Below, piece after piece: positions 26,708 to 35,889 of a stretch of DNA of 64,000 nucleotides; position 1 is the first letter of the stretch; each line of letters starts with the position of its first letter. Below the pieces are notes generated by a model. The model had not been told where the DNA came from, made no database searches, and saw nothing but the letters and a program-made list of their open reading frames with translations. The stretch spans positions 2,770,001-2,834,000 of the forward strand of contig NZ_JASTWJ010000001.1 of NCBI RefSeq assembly GCF_030499515.1, in the 5' to 3' direction. Source of the DNA: Streptomyces sp. DT2A-34. GTDB lineage: Bacteria > Actinomycetota > Actinomycetes > Streptomycetales > Streptomycetaceae. The translations under genes and the position numbers were made by a program.

Positions 26708-27868
26708 GTGCAACGTCGAGTTGTGACGGCCGCAATGGCCACGGCCGCGCTCCTGCTGACGGTCGGCTGTTCCTCCGAAGACGGGGGATCACCGGGGCAG
26801 GCCGGGAGCGCGGCATCGAGCACTACGGGGTCGGGGTCGCCGCCTTCCCGGGCGGCCGAGGAGACCCCGCCGGCACAGGGCTCGGTCAAGGTGCTGCGCA
26901 CGGTCGCCGAGGGCCTGAACACGCCCTGGGGCCTGGCCCCGCTCCCCGACGGCGACCTGCTCGTCTCCTCCCGCGACGAGGCCACCATCACGCGGATCGA
27001 CAGGGAGACGGGTAAGAAGTCCGAGCTGGGCGAGGTACCGGGGGTGTCACCGGCGGGCGAGGGCGGCCTCATGGGCCTGGCGCTGTCGCCGGACTACGCC
27101 TCGGACCACATGGTCTACGCGTACTTCACCTCGGCCTCGGACAACCGCATCGTCCGGATGCTGTACGACGAGCAGAAGCCGTCGGGCGAGCGGTTGGGCG
27201 CGCCCGACACGATCTTCAAGGGCATCCCCAAGGGCTTCATCCACAACGGCGGCCGAATCGCCTTCGGCCCGGACAAGATGCTGTACGCGGGCACGGGCGA
27301 GAGCGGCGACACGGGCCTGTCCCAGGACAAGGAGTCCACGGGCGGCAAGATCCTGCGCCTGACACCGGAAGGTGAACCGGCCCCGGGCAATCCCTTCCCC
27401 GACTCCCCCGTGTACTCGTACGGCCACCGGAACGTCCAGGGCCTGGCCTGGGACGCCGAACAGCGCCTGTTCGCCGCGGAGTTCGGCCAGGACACCTGGG
27501 ACGAGCTGAACGCGATCAAGCCGGGCGACAACTACGGCTGGCCGGAGGTCGAGGGCAAGTCCGACGACGCCCGGTACCACAACCCACTGGCCCAATGGGG
27601 CACGGACGAGGCCTCCCCCAGCGGCATCGCCTATGCCGAGGGCTCCGTCTGGATGGCCGGCCTGAAGGGCCAGCGCCTGTGGCGCGTCCCTCTGAAGGGC
27701 ACGGAGGCCTCGGCGGACCCGCAGGCCTTCCTGGAGAGCGAGTACGGCCGGCTGCGGACGGTGGTGTCGGCGGGCGGCGACAAACTGTGGGTGACGACGA
27801 GCAACACGGACGGCCGGGGCAGCCCGAAGGACGGGGACGACAGAATCCTGGAGGTGCGGGTGAGCTGA
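26708..27868 (+). CDS. Secreted PQQ-dependent sugar dehydrogenase-like lipoprotein
   Basis: 386 residues. A lipoprotein signal ends at LLLTVGC with Cys21, followed by a Ser/Gly/Pro-rich linker, so the enzyme is anchored outside the cell. The rest is the glucose/sorbosone dehydrogenase beta-propeller: EGLNTPWGLAPLPDGDLLVS, GEGGLMGLALSPDY, FIHNGGRIAFGPDKMLY, SYGHRNVQGLAWD, EFGQDTWDELN and NYGWPEVEG. Such proteins oxidise aldose sugars with PQQ; whether this organism has PQQ is unknown. GTG at 26708 has GAAGGGA seven bases upstream, so the TTG at 26702 is rejected. Convergent with the DUF6191 gene with only 10 bp between. Confidence 0.9.
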   Translation: MQRRVVTAAMATAALLLTVGCSSEDGGSPGQAGSAASSTTGSGSPPSRAAEETPPAQGSVKVLRTVAEGLNTPWGLAPLPDGDLLVSSRDEATITRIDRETGKKSELGEVPGVSPAGEGGLMGLALSPDYASDHMVYAYFTSASDNRIVRMLYDEQKPSGERLGAPDTIFKGIPKGFIHNGGRIAFGPDKMLYAGTGESGDTGLSQDKESTGGKILRLTPEGEPAPGNPFPDSPVYSYGHRNVQGLAWDAEQRLFAAEFGQDTWDELNAIKPGDNYGWPEVEGKSDDARYHNPLAQWGTDEASPSGIAYAEGSVWMAGLKGQRLWRVPLKGTEASADPQAFLESEYGRLRTVVSAGGDKLWVTTSNTDGRGSPKDGDDRILEVRVS

Positions 27869-27878
27869 GGAGCCGCCC

Positions 27879-28106
27879 TCACTCCTCCCCGTCGTCGTCC
27901 TGGTCCTCGTCGAACTCCCCGGCCGTCGGCTCGGGCTGCCGTACGACCACCTTCCCGGACGCGAGATCTATCGGTCCGCGCCCGGGGTCGTTGTCTCCGA
28001 CGTCCTCGCGGGTCAGTTCCAGACGGTTCTGTTCGTCGCGGGTGTGTTTGCGGCCGGGTGCGAAGAGTTCCTCGAACGCGTTGAACACGGAGCCTCCCGG
28101 GGCCAT
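27879..28106 (-). CDS. DUF6191-like small protein
   Basis: 75 residues: FNAFEELFAPGRKHTRDEQN, then LTREDVGDNDPGRGPIDLAS and KVVVRQP, ending in an acidic tail EFDEDQDDDGEE. The central motif is what I recall of DUF6191, a small conserved Streptomyces family of unknown function. ATG at 28106 has AAAGGA close upstream. It lies 20 bases after the LAL regulator gene and may be cotranscribed with it. Confidence 0.75.
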   Translation of the reverse strand: MAPGGSVFNAFEELFAPGRKHTRDEQNRLELTREDVGDNDPGRGPIDLASGKVVVRQPEPTAGEFDEDQDDDGEE

Positions 28107-28126
28107 CGTCCTTTACAGCGTAAACC

Positions 28127-31100
28127 TCAGCCACTCGTCCCAGACGTGAGCGTTTCGGCCGGAAACAGCCCCATCCGATGTGCCACCGCGGCCGCCTCGC
28201 CCCTCCCCGAGACGCCGAGTTTCCCCAGGATGTTCGACACATGCACGCTGGCCGTCTTCGGGGAGATGAAGAGTTCCCCGGCGATCTGGCGGTTGGTGCG
28301 GCCGGCGGAGACCAGGCGCAGGACGTCTCGTTCCCGGGTGGTGAGGCCGAGGGAGCCGGCCGGGTCGGTCGGGGGCGGGGCTGCGGTGAGGGTGAGGCGG
28401 GCTCGCTGGGCCAGGTGGGTCGTGGCGTCGGCGAGGGGGCGGGCGCCCAGGTGGACGGCGGTGGCCCGGGTCAGGCGGAGCAGTTCCGTGGCGCGGGCGC
28501 GCTCGTCCTCGCCGCCGATCGCGAGCAGCGCCTCGGCCAGACGGTGGCGGACCTGGGCGAGGTCGTAGGGGCGCTCCAGGGCCTCGAAGGCGGTGATCAC
28601 GTCCGACCAGGTGTCGGGGGTGGCCCGGTTCTCGGCCCGGGCGAGTTCGGCTCGGGTCCACTTCTCGTAGGCCAGCCACAGCGGTGCGCCGGTGGTGAGC
28701 TTGCGGGTGGCCTCGAAGAGCCGTTCCAGGAAGGCGGCGCGGCCCTGCTGCGCGGCGGGCAGCGCGTGGCCGCGGGCGTCGGACTCGACGACGGCGGCGG
28801 CCAGTAGCAGCGGCCAGGCGTAGCGCTGGCTGCCGGGCGGGAAACCGGCGCTCAGGACCCGGTCGGCCTCCGCGCGGGCGTCGAGGAGGCGGCCCTCGGC
28901 GGCGGCTGTGCCGACGGCGAGGCAGGACATCCGCAGGCTGTTCTGCGGCATGGGGTCGTGCGTGCCGTAGGCGGCGCGGCCGGCGGCCAGGTGGCGGGCG
29001 GCCTCGGCGATGTCGCCCCGGGCGAGCGCGAGGTGGGCGAGGCTGTTGGAGCCGCCGCCGCGCGGCCTGGCGGACTGCCCCGTCCGCTGGGCGTTGACCG
29101 CGGCTTGGGCGGCCTCGTCCCAGTGGCCGAGGGAGATCAGTGACTTGGCGAGGTTCGCCCAGACCCAGGCCTCGGAGTCGCGCAGGCCCCACTCCTGGGT
29201 GAGGCGCAGGCCCTCGCGCAGGATGCCGACGGCGTCCTCGGAGCGGCCGATGCCTTCCAGGACGGACGGGAGGTTCACATGGCTGCGGCCCACCACGGTG
29301 GTCAGGCCGCGGGCCGTCACCTCGTCCCTGACCTCGTACATCTGGGCCAGCCCGGCCTCGATGTGCCCGGCGTCGACCAGGAGTTGGCCGAGCGTGAGGC
29401 GGGCGTTCAGTTCGATGTCCTCGGCGCCCACCATGCGCGCGTACTCGACGGCGCGCTCGGCGGCCGACATGGCCTCGGGGCCGGGGTCGCGCAGCATCGC
29501 CCAGTTGGCCGAGGTGGCCAGCACCTCGGCGTGCACCTCGGACGGCGGCAGGCCGCGCACCAGTTCCTTCGCGGTGCCGAGTTCCTGCCAGCCGTCGCCG
29601 CGGGCCAGGGCCTCGACCAGGCGGGAGCGCTGGACCCAGAACCAGGCGGCGCGCAGGGGGTCGCCGCCCTCGTCCTCCAGGAGGCGCAGGGCCCGCTTGG
29701 TGATCTTCAGGGCGCGTTCGCGCTCCCCGCACAGCCGTCCGGCGACGGCGGCCTCGGCCATCAGGTCGAGGTAGCGCAGGGGTGTGGTCTCCGGGTCGCA
29801 ACCGCAGGGCGGGTAGACCTCGGTGTAGTCGACGGGGCGCAGCTTCGCCCGGACGTCCTCGGGTGCGGAGTCCCACAGCTCCATCGCGCGTTCCAGCAGC
29901 CGCAGTTGCTCGGAGTGGGCGTGCCTGCGGCGGGCGGTGACGGAGGCGTCCAGGACGGCGGGCAGGGCCTTGGCGGGGTCGTGGGCGTGGTACCAGTAGC
30001 TGGCCAGGCGCATGACGCGCTCGTCGGCCGGGACGAGCGTCGGGTCGGCCTCCAGTGCTTCCGCGTAACGGCGGTTGAGGCGGGAACGCTCGCCGGGCAG
30101 CAGATCGTCGCCGACGGCCTCGCGGACCAGGGAGTGGCGGAAGCGGTAGCCGTCGCCACCGGGTGCGGCGATGAGGATGTTGGCGTTCACGGCGGCCCGC
30201 AGCGCCTCGATGAGGTCGTCCTCGGCGAGCCCCGCGACGGCGGCGAGCAGCCGGTACTCGACGGTGGAGCCGCCCTCGGCGACGATCCGGGCGACCCGCT
30301 GGGCGGCCTCGGGCAGCCCCTCCACCCGCACGAGGAGCAGATCGCGCAGGGTGTCGGTGAGGCCCGTGCGGCAGCCCTCGTGGGCGGCGACGGCGAGTTC
30401 CTCGACGAAGAAGGCGTTGCCGTCGGAGCGTTCGAAGATCTCGTCGACCTGGGCCGGATCGGGTTCCGTGGCGAGGATGCCGGCGATCTGGCGGCCGACC
30501 TCGGCGCGGTTGAAGCGGCCGACTTCGATACGGCGGACCGTGCGCAGCCGGTCGAGTTCGGCGAGGAGCGGACGCAGCGGGTGGCGGCGGTGGATGTCGT
30601 CGGAGCGGTAGGTGGCCAGGACGACGAGGCGGCCGGTGCGCAGGGTGCGGAAGAGATAGGCGAGGAGGTGGCGGGTGGAGGCGTCGGCCCAGTGCAGGTC
30701 CTCCAGGGCGACGACGACCGTGCGGCCGGCGGCGACGCGCTCCAGCAGGCGGGCGGTGAGTTCGAAGAGGCGGGCCATGCCCTCCTCGTCGGACCGGTCC
30801 GTCCCGCGGGACAGCGCCGGATCGCTCAACTCGGGCAGTAGCCGGGCCAGTTCCTCGTCCTGCCCTGCGGCCGCGTCGGCAAGCTCGCCGGGGAGTGCGC
30901 GCCGCAGGGCTCGTAGCGCGGTGGAGAACGGCGCGAAGGGCAGCCCGTCGGCGCCGATCTCCACGCAGCCGCCGAGCGCGACGACGGCGCCCGCGCGGCC
31001 GGCGGCAGCGGTGAACTCCTCGACGAGCCGCGTCTTGCCGACCCCGGCTTCTCCGCCGATCACCAAGGCCTGCGGGTTGCCTCCGGCGGCAAGGGCGAGG

Positions 31101-31180
31101 GCGTCGTTCAGGGTCTCCAACTCGGTTGCGCGGCCGACGAACACGGGGCTTACGGACTGGCTCTGCACGGGCCCGAGCAT
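28127..31180 (-). CDS. Large ATP-binding LuxR-family regulator (LAL type)
   Basis: 1017 residues. An N-terminal AAA/STAND ATPase has Walker A VIGGEAGVGKTRLVEEF and Walker B VVVALEDLHWAD; the middle is a helical TPR-like region (about 430-900); the C-terminus is a LuxR/GerE helix-turn-helix (LTTRERDVLRLVSAGRTNRQ, then SPKTASVHVSNILGKLGV). LAL proteins are ATP-dependent activators, many of them controlling catabolic or antibiotic genes. The open frame reaches 31327, but similarity starts near the ATG at 31180 (MLGPVQSQSVSPVFVGR), which was used; no clear ribosome site is seen. The target is unknown. Confidence 0.93.
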   Translation of the reverse strand: MLGPVQSQSVSPVFVGRATELETLNDALALAAGGNPQALVIGGEAGVGKTRLVEEFTAAAGRAGAVVALGGCVEIGADGLPFAPFSTALRALRRALPGELADAAAGQDEELARLLPELSDPALSRGTDRSDEEGMARLFELTARLLERVAAGRTVVVALEDLHWADASTRHLLAYLFRTLRTGRLVVLATYRSDDIHRRHPLRPLLAELDRLRTVRRIEVGRFNRAEVGRQIAGILATEPDPAQVDEIFERSDGNAFFVEELAVAAHEGCRTGLTDTLRDLLLVRVEGLPEAAQRVARIVAEGGSTVEYRLLAAVAGLAEDDLIEALRAAVNANILIAAPGGDGYRFRHSLVREAVGDDLLPGERSRLNRRYAEALEADPTLVPADERVMRLASYWYHAHDPAKALPAVLDASVTARRRHAHSEQLRLLERAMELWDSAPEDVRAKLRPVDYTEVYPPCGCDPETTPLRYLDLMAEAAVAGRLCGERERALKITKRALRLLEDEGGDPLRAAWFWVQRSRLVEALARGDGWQELGTAKELVRGLPPSEVHAEVLATSANWAMLRDPGPEAMSAAERAVEYARMVGAEDIELNARLTLGQLLVDAGHIEAGLAQMYEVRDEVTARGLTTVVGRSHVNLPSVLEGIGRSEDAVGILREGLRLTQEWGLRDSEAWVWANLAKSLISLGHWDEAAQAAVNAQRTGQSARPRGGGSNSLAHLALARGDIAEAARHLAAGRAAYGTHDPMPQNSLRMSCLAVGTAAAEGRLLDARAEADRVLSAGFPPGSQRYAWPLLLAAAVVESDARGHALPAAQQGRAAFLERLFEATRKLTTGAPLWLAYEKWTRAELARAENRATPDTWSDVITAFEALERPYDLAQVRHRLAEALLAIGGEDERARATELLRLTRATAVHLGARPLADATTHLAQRARLTLTAAPPPTDPAGSLGLTTRERDVLRLVSAGRTNRQIAGELFISPKTASVHVSNILGKLGVSGRGEAAAVAHRMGLFPAETLTSGTSG

Positions 31181-31287
31181 CGCATGCACGACTGACAGCC
31201 CGGCACCGGTTTTCTGGGGGCTGCCGCCCCCCGGACGGGCTGGATGACCCGGGCCGGCGCCGACCCTCACCCCCGTGTCCCCCGCCT

Positions 31288-31470
31288 TCACGCGGCACGC
31301 GGATGCCGGTGCCTGCGGAGGCGCCACGTATGCGCCTCCGCCTCCGCCGCGCCCTCAGCGGAGCGCTTCGCGGCGCGGCGGCCGCGGACGGCCTCGCGGA
31401 CCAGGCGTTCGTGCTCGGCCTGGCGGATCAGTTCGGCGGCACGGAGGTGCTGGAGCTCGTACTCGTACAT
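31288..31470 (-). CDS. Small conserved charged protein (60 aa)
   Basis: 60 residues starting MYEYELQHLRAAELIRQAEH and ending with an Arg/His-rich tail. It looks like one long amphipathic helix with alternating charges. ATG at 31470 has GAGGGAT six bases upstream; the frame's extension to 31578 has no ribosome site. Small proteins opening MYEYEL are common in Streptomyces, often several per genome. No function known to me. Confidence 0.7.
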   Translation of the reverse strand: MYEYELQHLRAAELIRQAEHERLVREAVRGRRAAKRSAEGAAEAEAHTWRLRRHRHPRAA

Positions 31471-31611
31471 GGCGGATCCCTCGTTTTTCCTGGTGAGAGT
31501 CGGATTTCGGGCTCGCTTGGTGCGATGCCTCCACCTTCGTCTCCCAGGCGGGTCCGCCACATCGGGAGAGTTCCGCATCTTCGGCGGCGGGGGGTGCCTC
31601 AGACACGCGTA

Positions 31612-31661
31612 AGGGGCCTCAGAGCGCCGTCCGATGTGCTTACGGCGGCCCTGAGGCCCCT
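31612..31661 (-). terminator. Terminator downstream of the 31678 gene
   Basis: An 11-bp stem (31612-31622 with 31651-31661) continues after a small internal loop into a 5-bp CGCCG/CGGCG stem with a 13-nt loop. It lies 16 bases after the stop of the minus-strand membrane protein gene. Confidence 0.75.
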
Positions 31662-31677
31662 CGGGACCTGCGGTGAT

Positions 31678-32256
31678 TCAGCCCACTGACGGCACGCCGA
31701 GCAGGACGTCGGTGTACTTGAGTACGGCCAGCAGCAGGCCGATGACGCCCAGCGAGACACCGCCCCAGGCGACCGACTTGATCCACACGGCCTGCGGCTT
31801 GCCGGGCGCCCCGAACGCGGGCCGGGCGAGCACGACGACGCCGACGATCAGCGCGAGGAGCGCGAAGGCGCCGGCCCACAGGGCGGTGGCGTTCCAGGCG
31901 TCCCCGTAGCCCTGCTCAAGAAGCTTGGAGACGTTCTGGGACGACGACGTCGAGGACTCCAGCTGGGCGTAGAGGGACTGCCGCGCTGAGGCGACCGTAC
32001 CGAGCCAGCCGCCGCTCAGGGAGACAAGGCCGAGCGCCGCGGAGACGACCGCGCCCGCGCCCTGGCCGACGCCGGAGGGGCCCTCTTCCGTCGCCTCGAC
32101 GGCCACCTCTTCCTCGGTCTCGTCGGTCTCCGTCGCCTGGTCGGCGTCGGCGGAGCCGGTGGCGTCGGTCGTCTGGACGACGTCCACCTTCTCCTCGTCG
32201 GTCTTCACCTCGGTGCCGCTGTCGGCGCCGGTCTCGTCCACTGTCTTCGTTCCCAT
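31678..32256 (-). CDS. Hypothetical membrane protein with acidic N-terminus
   Basis: 192 residues. The first 60 are rich in Asp, Glu and Thr and probably disordered. Three hydrophobic stretches follow: AVVSAALGLVSLSGGWLGTV, ALWAGAFALLALIVGVVVLA and a C-terminal VAWGGVSLGVIGLLLAVL. The loop between the first and second is Ser/Gln-rich. ATG at 32256 is preceded at seven bases by TACGGT and no spaced ribosome site, suggesting a leaderless message. A terminator follows. I do not recognise the family. Confidence 0.75.
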   Translation of the reverse strand: MGTKTVDETGADSGTEVKTDEEKVDVVQTTDATGSADADQATETDETEEEVAVEATEEGPSGVGQGAGAVVSAALGLVSLSGGWLGTVASARQSLYAQLESSTSSSQNVSKLLEQGYGDAWNATALWAGAFALLALIVGVVVLARPAFGAPGKPQAVWIKSVAWGGVSLGVIGLLLAVLKYTDVLLGVPSVG

Positions 32257-32291
32257 GCCTCGCACCGTACGGACGCTGTCTGAGAGGTCTC

Positions 32292-32897
32292 TTAATGATC
32301 GAGTAATGATCGAGAGGACTCTTCATGGTCGTTGTGGGCGGCACGCGCGCGTGCCTCACGCCACTCGGGGGCCAGGATCGACCACACCTCGAGGTCGTGC
32401 CGCACCCCACGATAGGGGTAGCTCTCCCGCCGCACGCCCTCGCGGGTCATGCCGAGGCGCCGGGCCACGTTCAGGCTGGGCGTGTTCCCGGCGGCGGCGA
32501 TCCACTCGACGCGGTGGATGCCGCGCCGCTCGATCGCGAAGTCGATGAGCACGCGCATCGCGCGCGTGACGAGCCCGCGGCCGGTGCCCGCGGGTTCCAG
32601 CCAGCAGCCGATCTCGCAGTTGGCGTTCTCCGCCTCGAAGTTGAGGAAGAGCACGCCGCCCACGAGTTTTCCGTCCAGCCAGATGCCGTGCAGGGATCCG
32701 GTGTCGGCGGCGCGCATGTCGGCGTACCGCTGGAGTGCCTCGCGCGCGGAGTCCACGTCGACGGCCTTGGAGCCGAAGGGGACGTACTGGTTGATGAAGT
32801 CCCTCCCCCGCTCCAGGTGGGCGAGGAACTCCTCGGCGTGCCACGGCTCCAGGGGCCGCAGTTCGGCTCCGTCGTCACCCAGCGATATCGCGTACAT
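32292..32897 (-). CDS. GNAT acetyltransferase (RimJ/RimL-like)
   Basis: 201 residues in the ribosomal-protein-alanine acetyltransferase style: ELRPLEPWHAEEFLAHLERG, then GIWLDGKLVGGVLFLNFEAE, CEIGCWLEPAGTGRGLVTRA (acetyl-CoA loop) and NVARRLGMTREGVRRE. These transfer acetyl groups to protein N-termini or small amines. Its start overlaps the 3' end of the MMPL gene by 23 bases, so the two are translationally linked. Two TAATGATCGAG direct repeats (32293-32314) cover the stop. Substrate unknown. Confidence 0.9.
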   Translation of the reverse strand: MYAISLGDDGAELRPLEPWHAEEFLAHLERGRDFINQYVPFGSKAVDVDSAREALQRYADMRAADTGSLHGIWLDGKLVGGVLFLNFEAENANCEIGCWLEPAGTGRGLVTRAMRVLIDFAIERRGIHRVEWIAAAGNTPSLNVARRLGMTREGVRRESYPYRGVRHDLEVWSILAPEWREARARAAHNDHEESSRSLLDH

Positions 32898-35121
32898 CCC
32901 GCTGTCGCTCCTCCCCCGCCAGCACGTCCGCCACCTCGGCGTCCGTCACGGCGGCCAGCCTCTCATGGGCGGCACGGGACTCGGGCGGCTCGATGCTGAT
33001 GCGGGGCATGCGCTGGTCGAGCCAGCGGGGCAGCCACCAGTTGGCGGCGCCGAGCATGTGCATCAGGGCGGGGACGAGGAGTGTGCGCAGGACGAAGGCG
33101 TCCAGGGCGACGGCGGCGGCAAGGGCGATGCCGAACATGGCGATCACGCGGTCACCGCTGAGGACGAAGGCGAGGAACACCGAGATCATGATGACGGCGG
33201 CGGAGTTGATCACCCGGCTGGTCTCGGTGAGGCCGACCCGGACGGCCCGCCGGTTGTCACCGGTCTCCAGCCACTCCTCGTACATCCGGCTGACGAGGAA
33301 GACCTGGTAGTCCATGGAGAGGCCGAACAGCACCGACACCATGATGACCGGGAGGAAGGGCTCGATCGGACCCGCGCGGCCCAGGCCCAGCAACTCGCTC
33401 CCCCAGCCCCACTGGAAGATCGCTACGACGACGCCGAAGGCGGCGGCGACCGCGGCCACGTTCATCACCGCGGCCTTCAGAGGTATGCCGACCGACCGGA
33501 AGGCGAGCAGGAGCAGCAGACAGCCCAGGCCGATGACGACCCCGACGAACAGCGGCAGCTTGCCGACGATCACGTCGGCGAAGTCGTCGTAGCCGGCCGT
33601 CATACCGCCGACGTGCACATCGAGCGAGGTGCCGGTCTCGGCGCGCGGCAGGACCTCGGAGCGCAGCCGGTCGACGAGGTCGCTGGTCTGCCGCGACTGC
33701 GGGGAGGACTCCGGTACGACGGTGAGGTACGCGGTGTCGCCGCCGGTGTTGTACGTCGCCGGGGTCACCGACGCGACGCCCTCGGTGTGGCGCAGGGTGG
33801 CGTCGAGGTTGTCGAGGGCGAGCTTGTCGTCGCCGCCGTCGACCTTGGTGACCAGGGTGAGGGGGCCGTTCACGCCGGGGCCGAAGCCGTCGGCGAGGAG
33901 GTCGTAGGCCTGGCGGGTGGTGGAGGACTCCGGGTTGTTGCCCTGGTCGGAGGTGCCGAGGCGCAGGCCGAGGGTGGGCAGTGCGAGGACCGTGACGACG
34001 GCCAGGGCGATCGCGCCGAGCACCTTGGGGTGGCGCTCCACGAACGCCGACCAGCGGGCGGCGAACCCGGTCGGCAGCTCGGGCTCGGGCCCGTGCTCCG
34101 TCAGCCGGCGCCGCTCGCGGCGGCTCAGGGCGCGCAGGCCGATGAAGGACAGCAGGGCGGGCAGCAGGGTCACGGAGGCCGCGACCGTCAGGACCACGGT
34201 CAGGGACGCGGCTATCGCGACGCCGTTGAGGAAGCCGAGCCGGAGGATCAGCATCCCGAGCAGGGCGATGCACACCGTGGCACCCGCGAACACGACCGCG
34301 CGTCCGGTGGTCGCCACGGCGTTCGTGATCGACTCGGTGACGGACAGCCCGCGTTTCAGGCCGCGCCGGTGCCGGGTGACGATGAACAGCGCGTAGTCGA
34401 TGCCGACGCCGAGCCCGATGAGCATCCCGAGCATGGGCGCGAAGTCGGCGACGGTCATGGCGTGCCCGAGCAGCACGATCCCGGCGTACGCGGTGCCGAC
34501 GCCGACCAGCGCGGTGGCGATGGGCAGCAGTGAGGCGGCGAGCGAGCCGAAGGCGAGGAACAGCACGACCGCGGCGACGGCCACCCCGACGACCTCGGCG
34601 AGATGCCCGCCCGGCGACTCGGTGAGCCCCACGGCGCTCCCGCCCAGCTCCACCTGGAGTCCGTCGGCCTCGGCGGCCTTGGCCGCGCTCACCACGGCCT
34701 GCGCCTCGCCCTTGTCGAGGTTCTCGGCGCCGGTGTCGAAGGTGACGGTGGCGTACGCCGTGTGCCCGTCCTCGCTGATCTGCGCGGCGCCCTGCTTGTC
34801 GTACGGGCTGCCCACGGCCGCGACGCCGGGCAGGTCCGCGATCTCGCCCAGGGTGCGGGTCATGGTCTGTTCGACGTCGGCGGCGCGGACCGTGCCGGAC
34901 TCGGTGTGCCAGACGACGGTGTCGCTGTCGCCGCCGAGGCCGGGGAAACCGTCCTGAAGCAGCTGGGTGGCGCGGCCCGACTCGGTGCCGGGGACCTCGT
35001 AGTCGTTCGAGTAGGCGGAGCCCGTGACGGCGGCGGCCGCGCTCACCCCGCCGAAGGCCAGGAGCCACAGCAGGAGGGGGAGGAGGCGGCGTTGTACACA
35101 CCAGCGTGCGAGGGCTGCCAC
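32875..35121 (-). CDS. MMPL/RND-family transporter
   Basis: 748 residues with the two-fold MMPL layout: helix 1, a periplasmic-like loop, five helices, then the same again. The conserved transport Asp appears in both halves (GLGVGIDYALF and FGLSMDYQVFL). Such proteins export lipids or hydrophobic compounds using proton flow. GTG at 35121 has GGGAG seven bases upstream. The 211-bp region upstream (35122-35332) is relatively AT-rich, with an inverted repeat at 35169. Cotranscribed with the GNAT gene. Cargo unknown. Confidence 0.93.
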   Translation of the reverse strand: MAALARWCVQRRLLPLLLWLLAFGGVSAAAAVTGSAYSNDYEVPGTESGRATQLLQDGFPGLGGDSDTVVWHTESGTVRAADVEQTMTRTLGEIADLPGVAAVGSPYDKQGAAQISEDGHTAYATVTFDTGAENLDKGEAQAVVSAAKAAEADGLQVELGGSAVGLTESPGGHLAEVVGVAVAAVVLFLAFGSLAASLLPIATALVGVGTAYAGIVLLGHAMTVADFAPMLGMLIGLGVGIDYALFIVTRHRRGLKRGLSVTESITNAVATTGRAVVFAGATVCIALLGMLILRLGFLNGVAIAASLTVVLTVAASVTLLPALLSFIGLRALSRRERRRLTEHGPEPELPTGFAARWSAFVERHPKVLGAIALAVVTVLALPTLGLRLGTSDQGNNPESSTTRQAYDLLADGFGPGVNGPLTLVTKVDGGDDKLALDNLDATLRHTEGVASVTPATYNTGGDTAYLTVVPESSPQSRQTSDLVDRLRSEVLPRAETGTSLDVHVGGMTAGYDDFADVIVGKLPLFVGVVIGLGCLLLLLAFRSVGIPLKAAVMNVAAVAAAFGVVVAIFQWGWGSELLGLGRAGPIEPFLPVIMVSVLFGLSMDYQVFLVSRMYEEWLETGDNRRAVRVGLTETSRVINSAAVIMISVFLAFVLSGDRVIAMFGIALAAAVALDAFVLRTLLVPALMHMLGAANWWLPRWLDQRMPRISIEPPESRAAHERLAAVTDAEVADVLAGEERQRDVRDIAG

Positions 35122-35168
35122 GAACGAGCTCCCAGGGGCGATTTATGGATCTTTGACCGGGAACAGTC

Positions 35169-35183
35169 GTTCATGAAGTGAAC
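35169..35183. promoter_or_regulatory. Inverted repeat upstream of the MMPL gene
   Basis: GTTCATGAAGTGAAC: 5-bp arms GTTCA/TGAAC around five bases, 48 bases before the MMPL start in an AT-rich gap. It could be an operator; no adjacent regulator gene is present. Confidence 0.3.
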
Positions 35184-35332
35184 AGCCCGCAAAGAACGCG
35201 TGAGCGATGTGAAGCAAACTCTTGCAGGCGAAAATGATCGTTTGCCGCGTTCGTGGGTTTATTCACACGAGTGGGAGGCAGATCACAGGACAGTAACGGC
35301 CACTCTGTCGTTCGTGAGTGACGCCTTTCACA

Positions 35333-35701
35333 TCAGTCGAACTGATCCCCCAGTGCCATCACCATCACGCCGGTCACGAGCAGCCACAGCGCCCGGCGCG
35401 TACGACCCCGCGAGCCGAGGAAGGCGGCGAGCGCGCAGACGGCGGCGCCGAGCGCATAGGCGGCCGGGACGAGGGCCGGCGCGGACCCGGTGGCCCGTAT
35501 CGCCGACGCGGACAGCCCGGCGAGCGTCAGAAGCATCCCGGCGGCAGCAGCCGTCCAGCGGGCCCGCCGCGCCACCTGCGCCGGGTCCTCGACGTCCTCC
35601 GGTTCCTCGACATCCACCAGTTCCTCGACGCGCTCGTCCTCGGGCGCCTCGGTCCGGTCCTCCCTCGTCTCGGATATCTCGGAATCACCGCGTCCACTCA
35701 T
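35333..35701 (-). CDS. Hypothetical membrane protein (122 aa)
   Basis: The first 45 residues are acidic (SETREDRTEAPEDERVEELV) and likely cytoplasmic; three hydrophobic segments follow (TAAAAGMLLTLAGLSASAI, LVPAAYALGAAVCALAAFL and ALWLLVTGVMVMALG). The open frame reaches 35887, but the ATG at 35701 was chosen because the upstream part reads as noise and TACGCT lies eight bases before this ATG in a leaderless arrangement. No known family recognised. Confidence 0.7.
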   Translation of the reverse strand: MSGRGDSEISETREDRTEAPEDERVEELVDVEEPEDVEDPAQVARRARWTAAAAGMLLTLAGLSASAIRATGSAPALVPAAYALGAAVCALAAFLGSRGRTRRALWLLVTGVMVMALGDQFD

Positions 35702-35889
35702 GGCGGGCGAGCGTAGCGCGTCGCGCTGAGAAACCGGATGCGGGTCCGCAGGGCGGGCTGCTAGCTTCCGAAGGTCAGCCGTTGCCGCGGCACATCGCCG
35801 CCGACCTGGGCAGGTGCATTGTTTGAGCGTCCGGCCGAGCTCCTCCGTATCCCTTTCCGTCTTCCAGGACTCAAGGAGCCCGTTCACCG

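Noticed and set aside
24686..26713. A 675-residue minus-strand open frame over the reductase and the repeat array
   Set aside because: It is Pro/Ser/Arg-rich repeat translation antisense to a clear gene, with no ribosome site or known domain. The open frame follows from GC-rich repeats.
28113..31298. A 1061-residue minus-strand frame over the LAL gene in another phase
   Set aside because: It is Arg/Pro-rich shadow translation; the frame 28127-31180 has the ATPase and LuxR motifs.
35200..35826. Plus-strand frame starting SDVKQTLAGENDRLPRSWVY
   Set aside because: The first 45 codons are AT-richer intergenic DNA and the rest is antisense to a better-supported membrane protein gene; no ribosome site.
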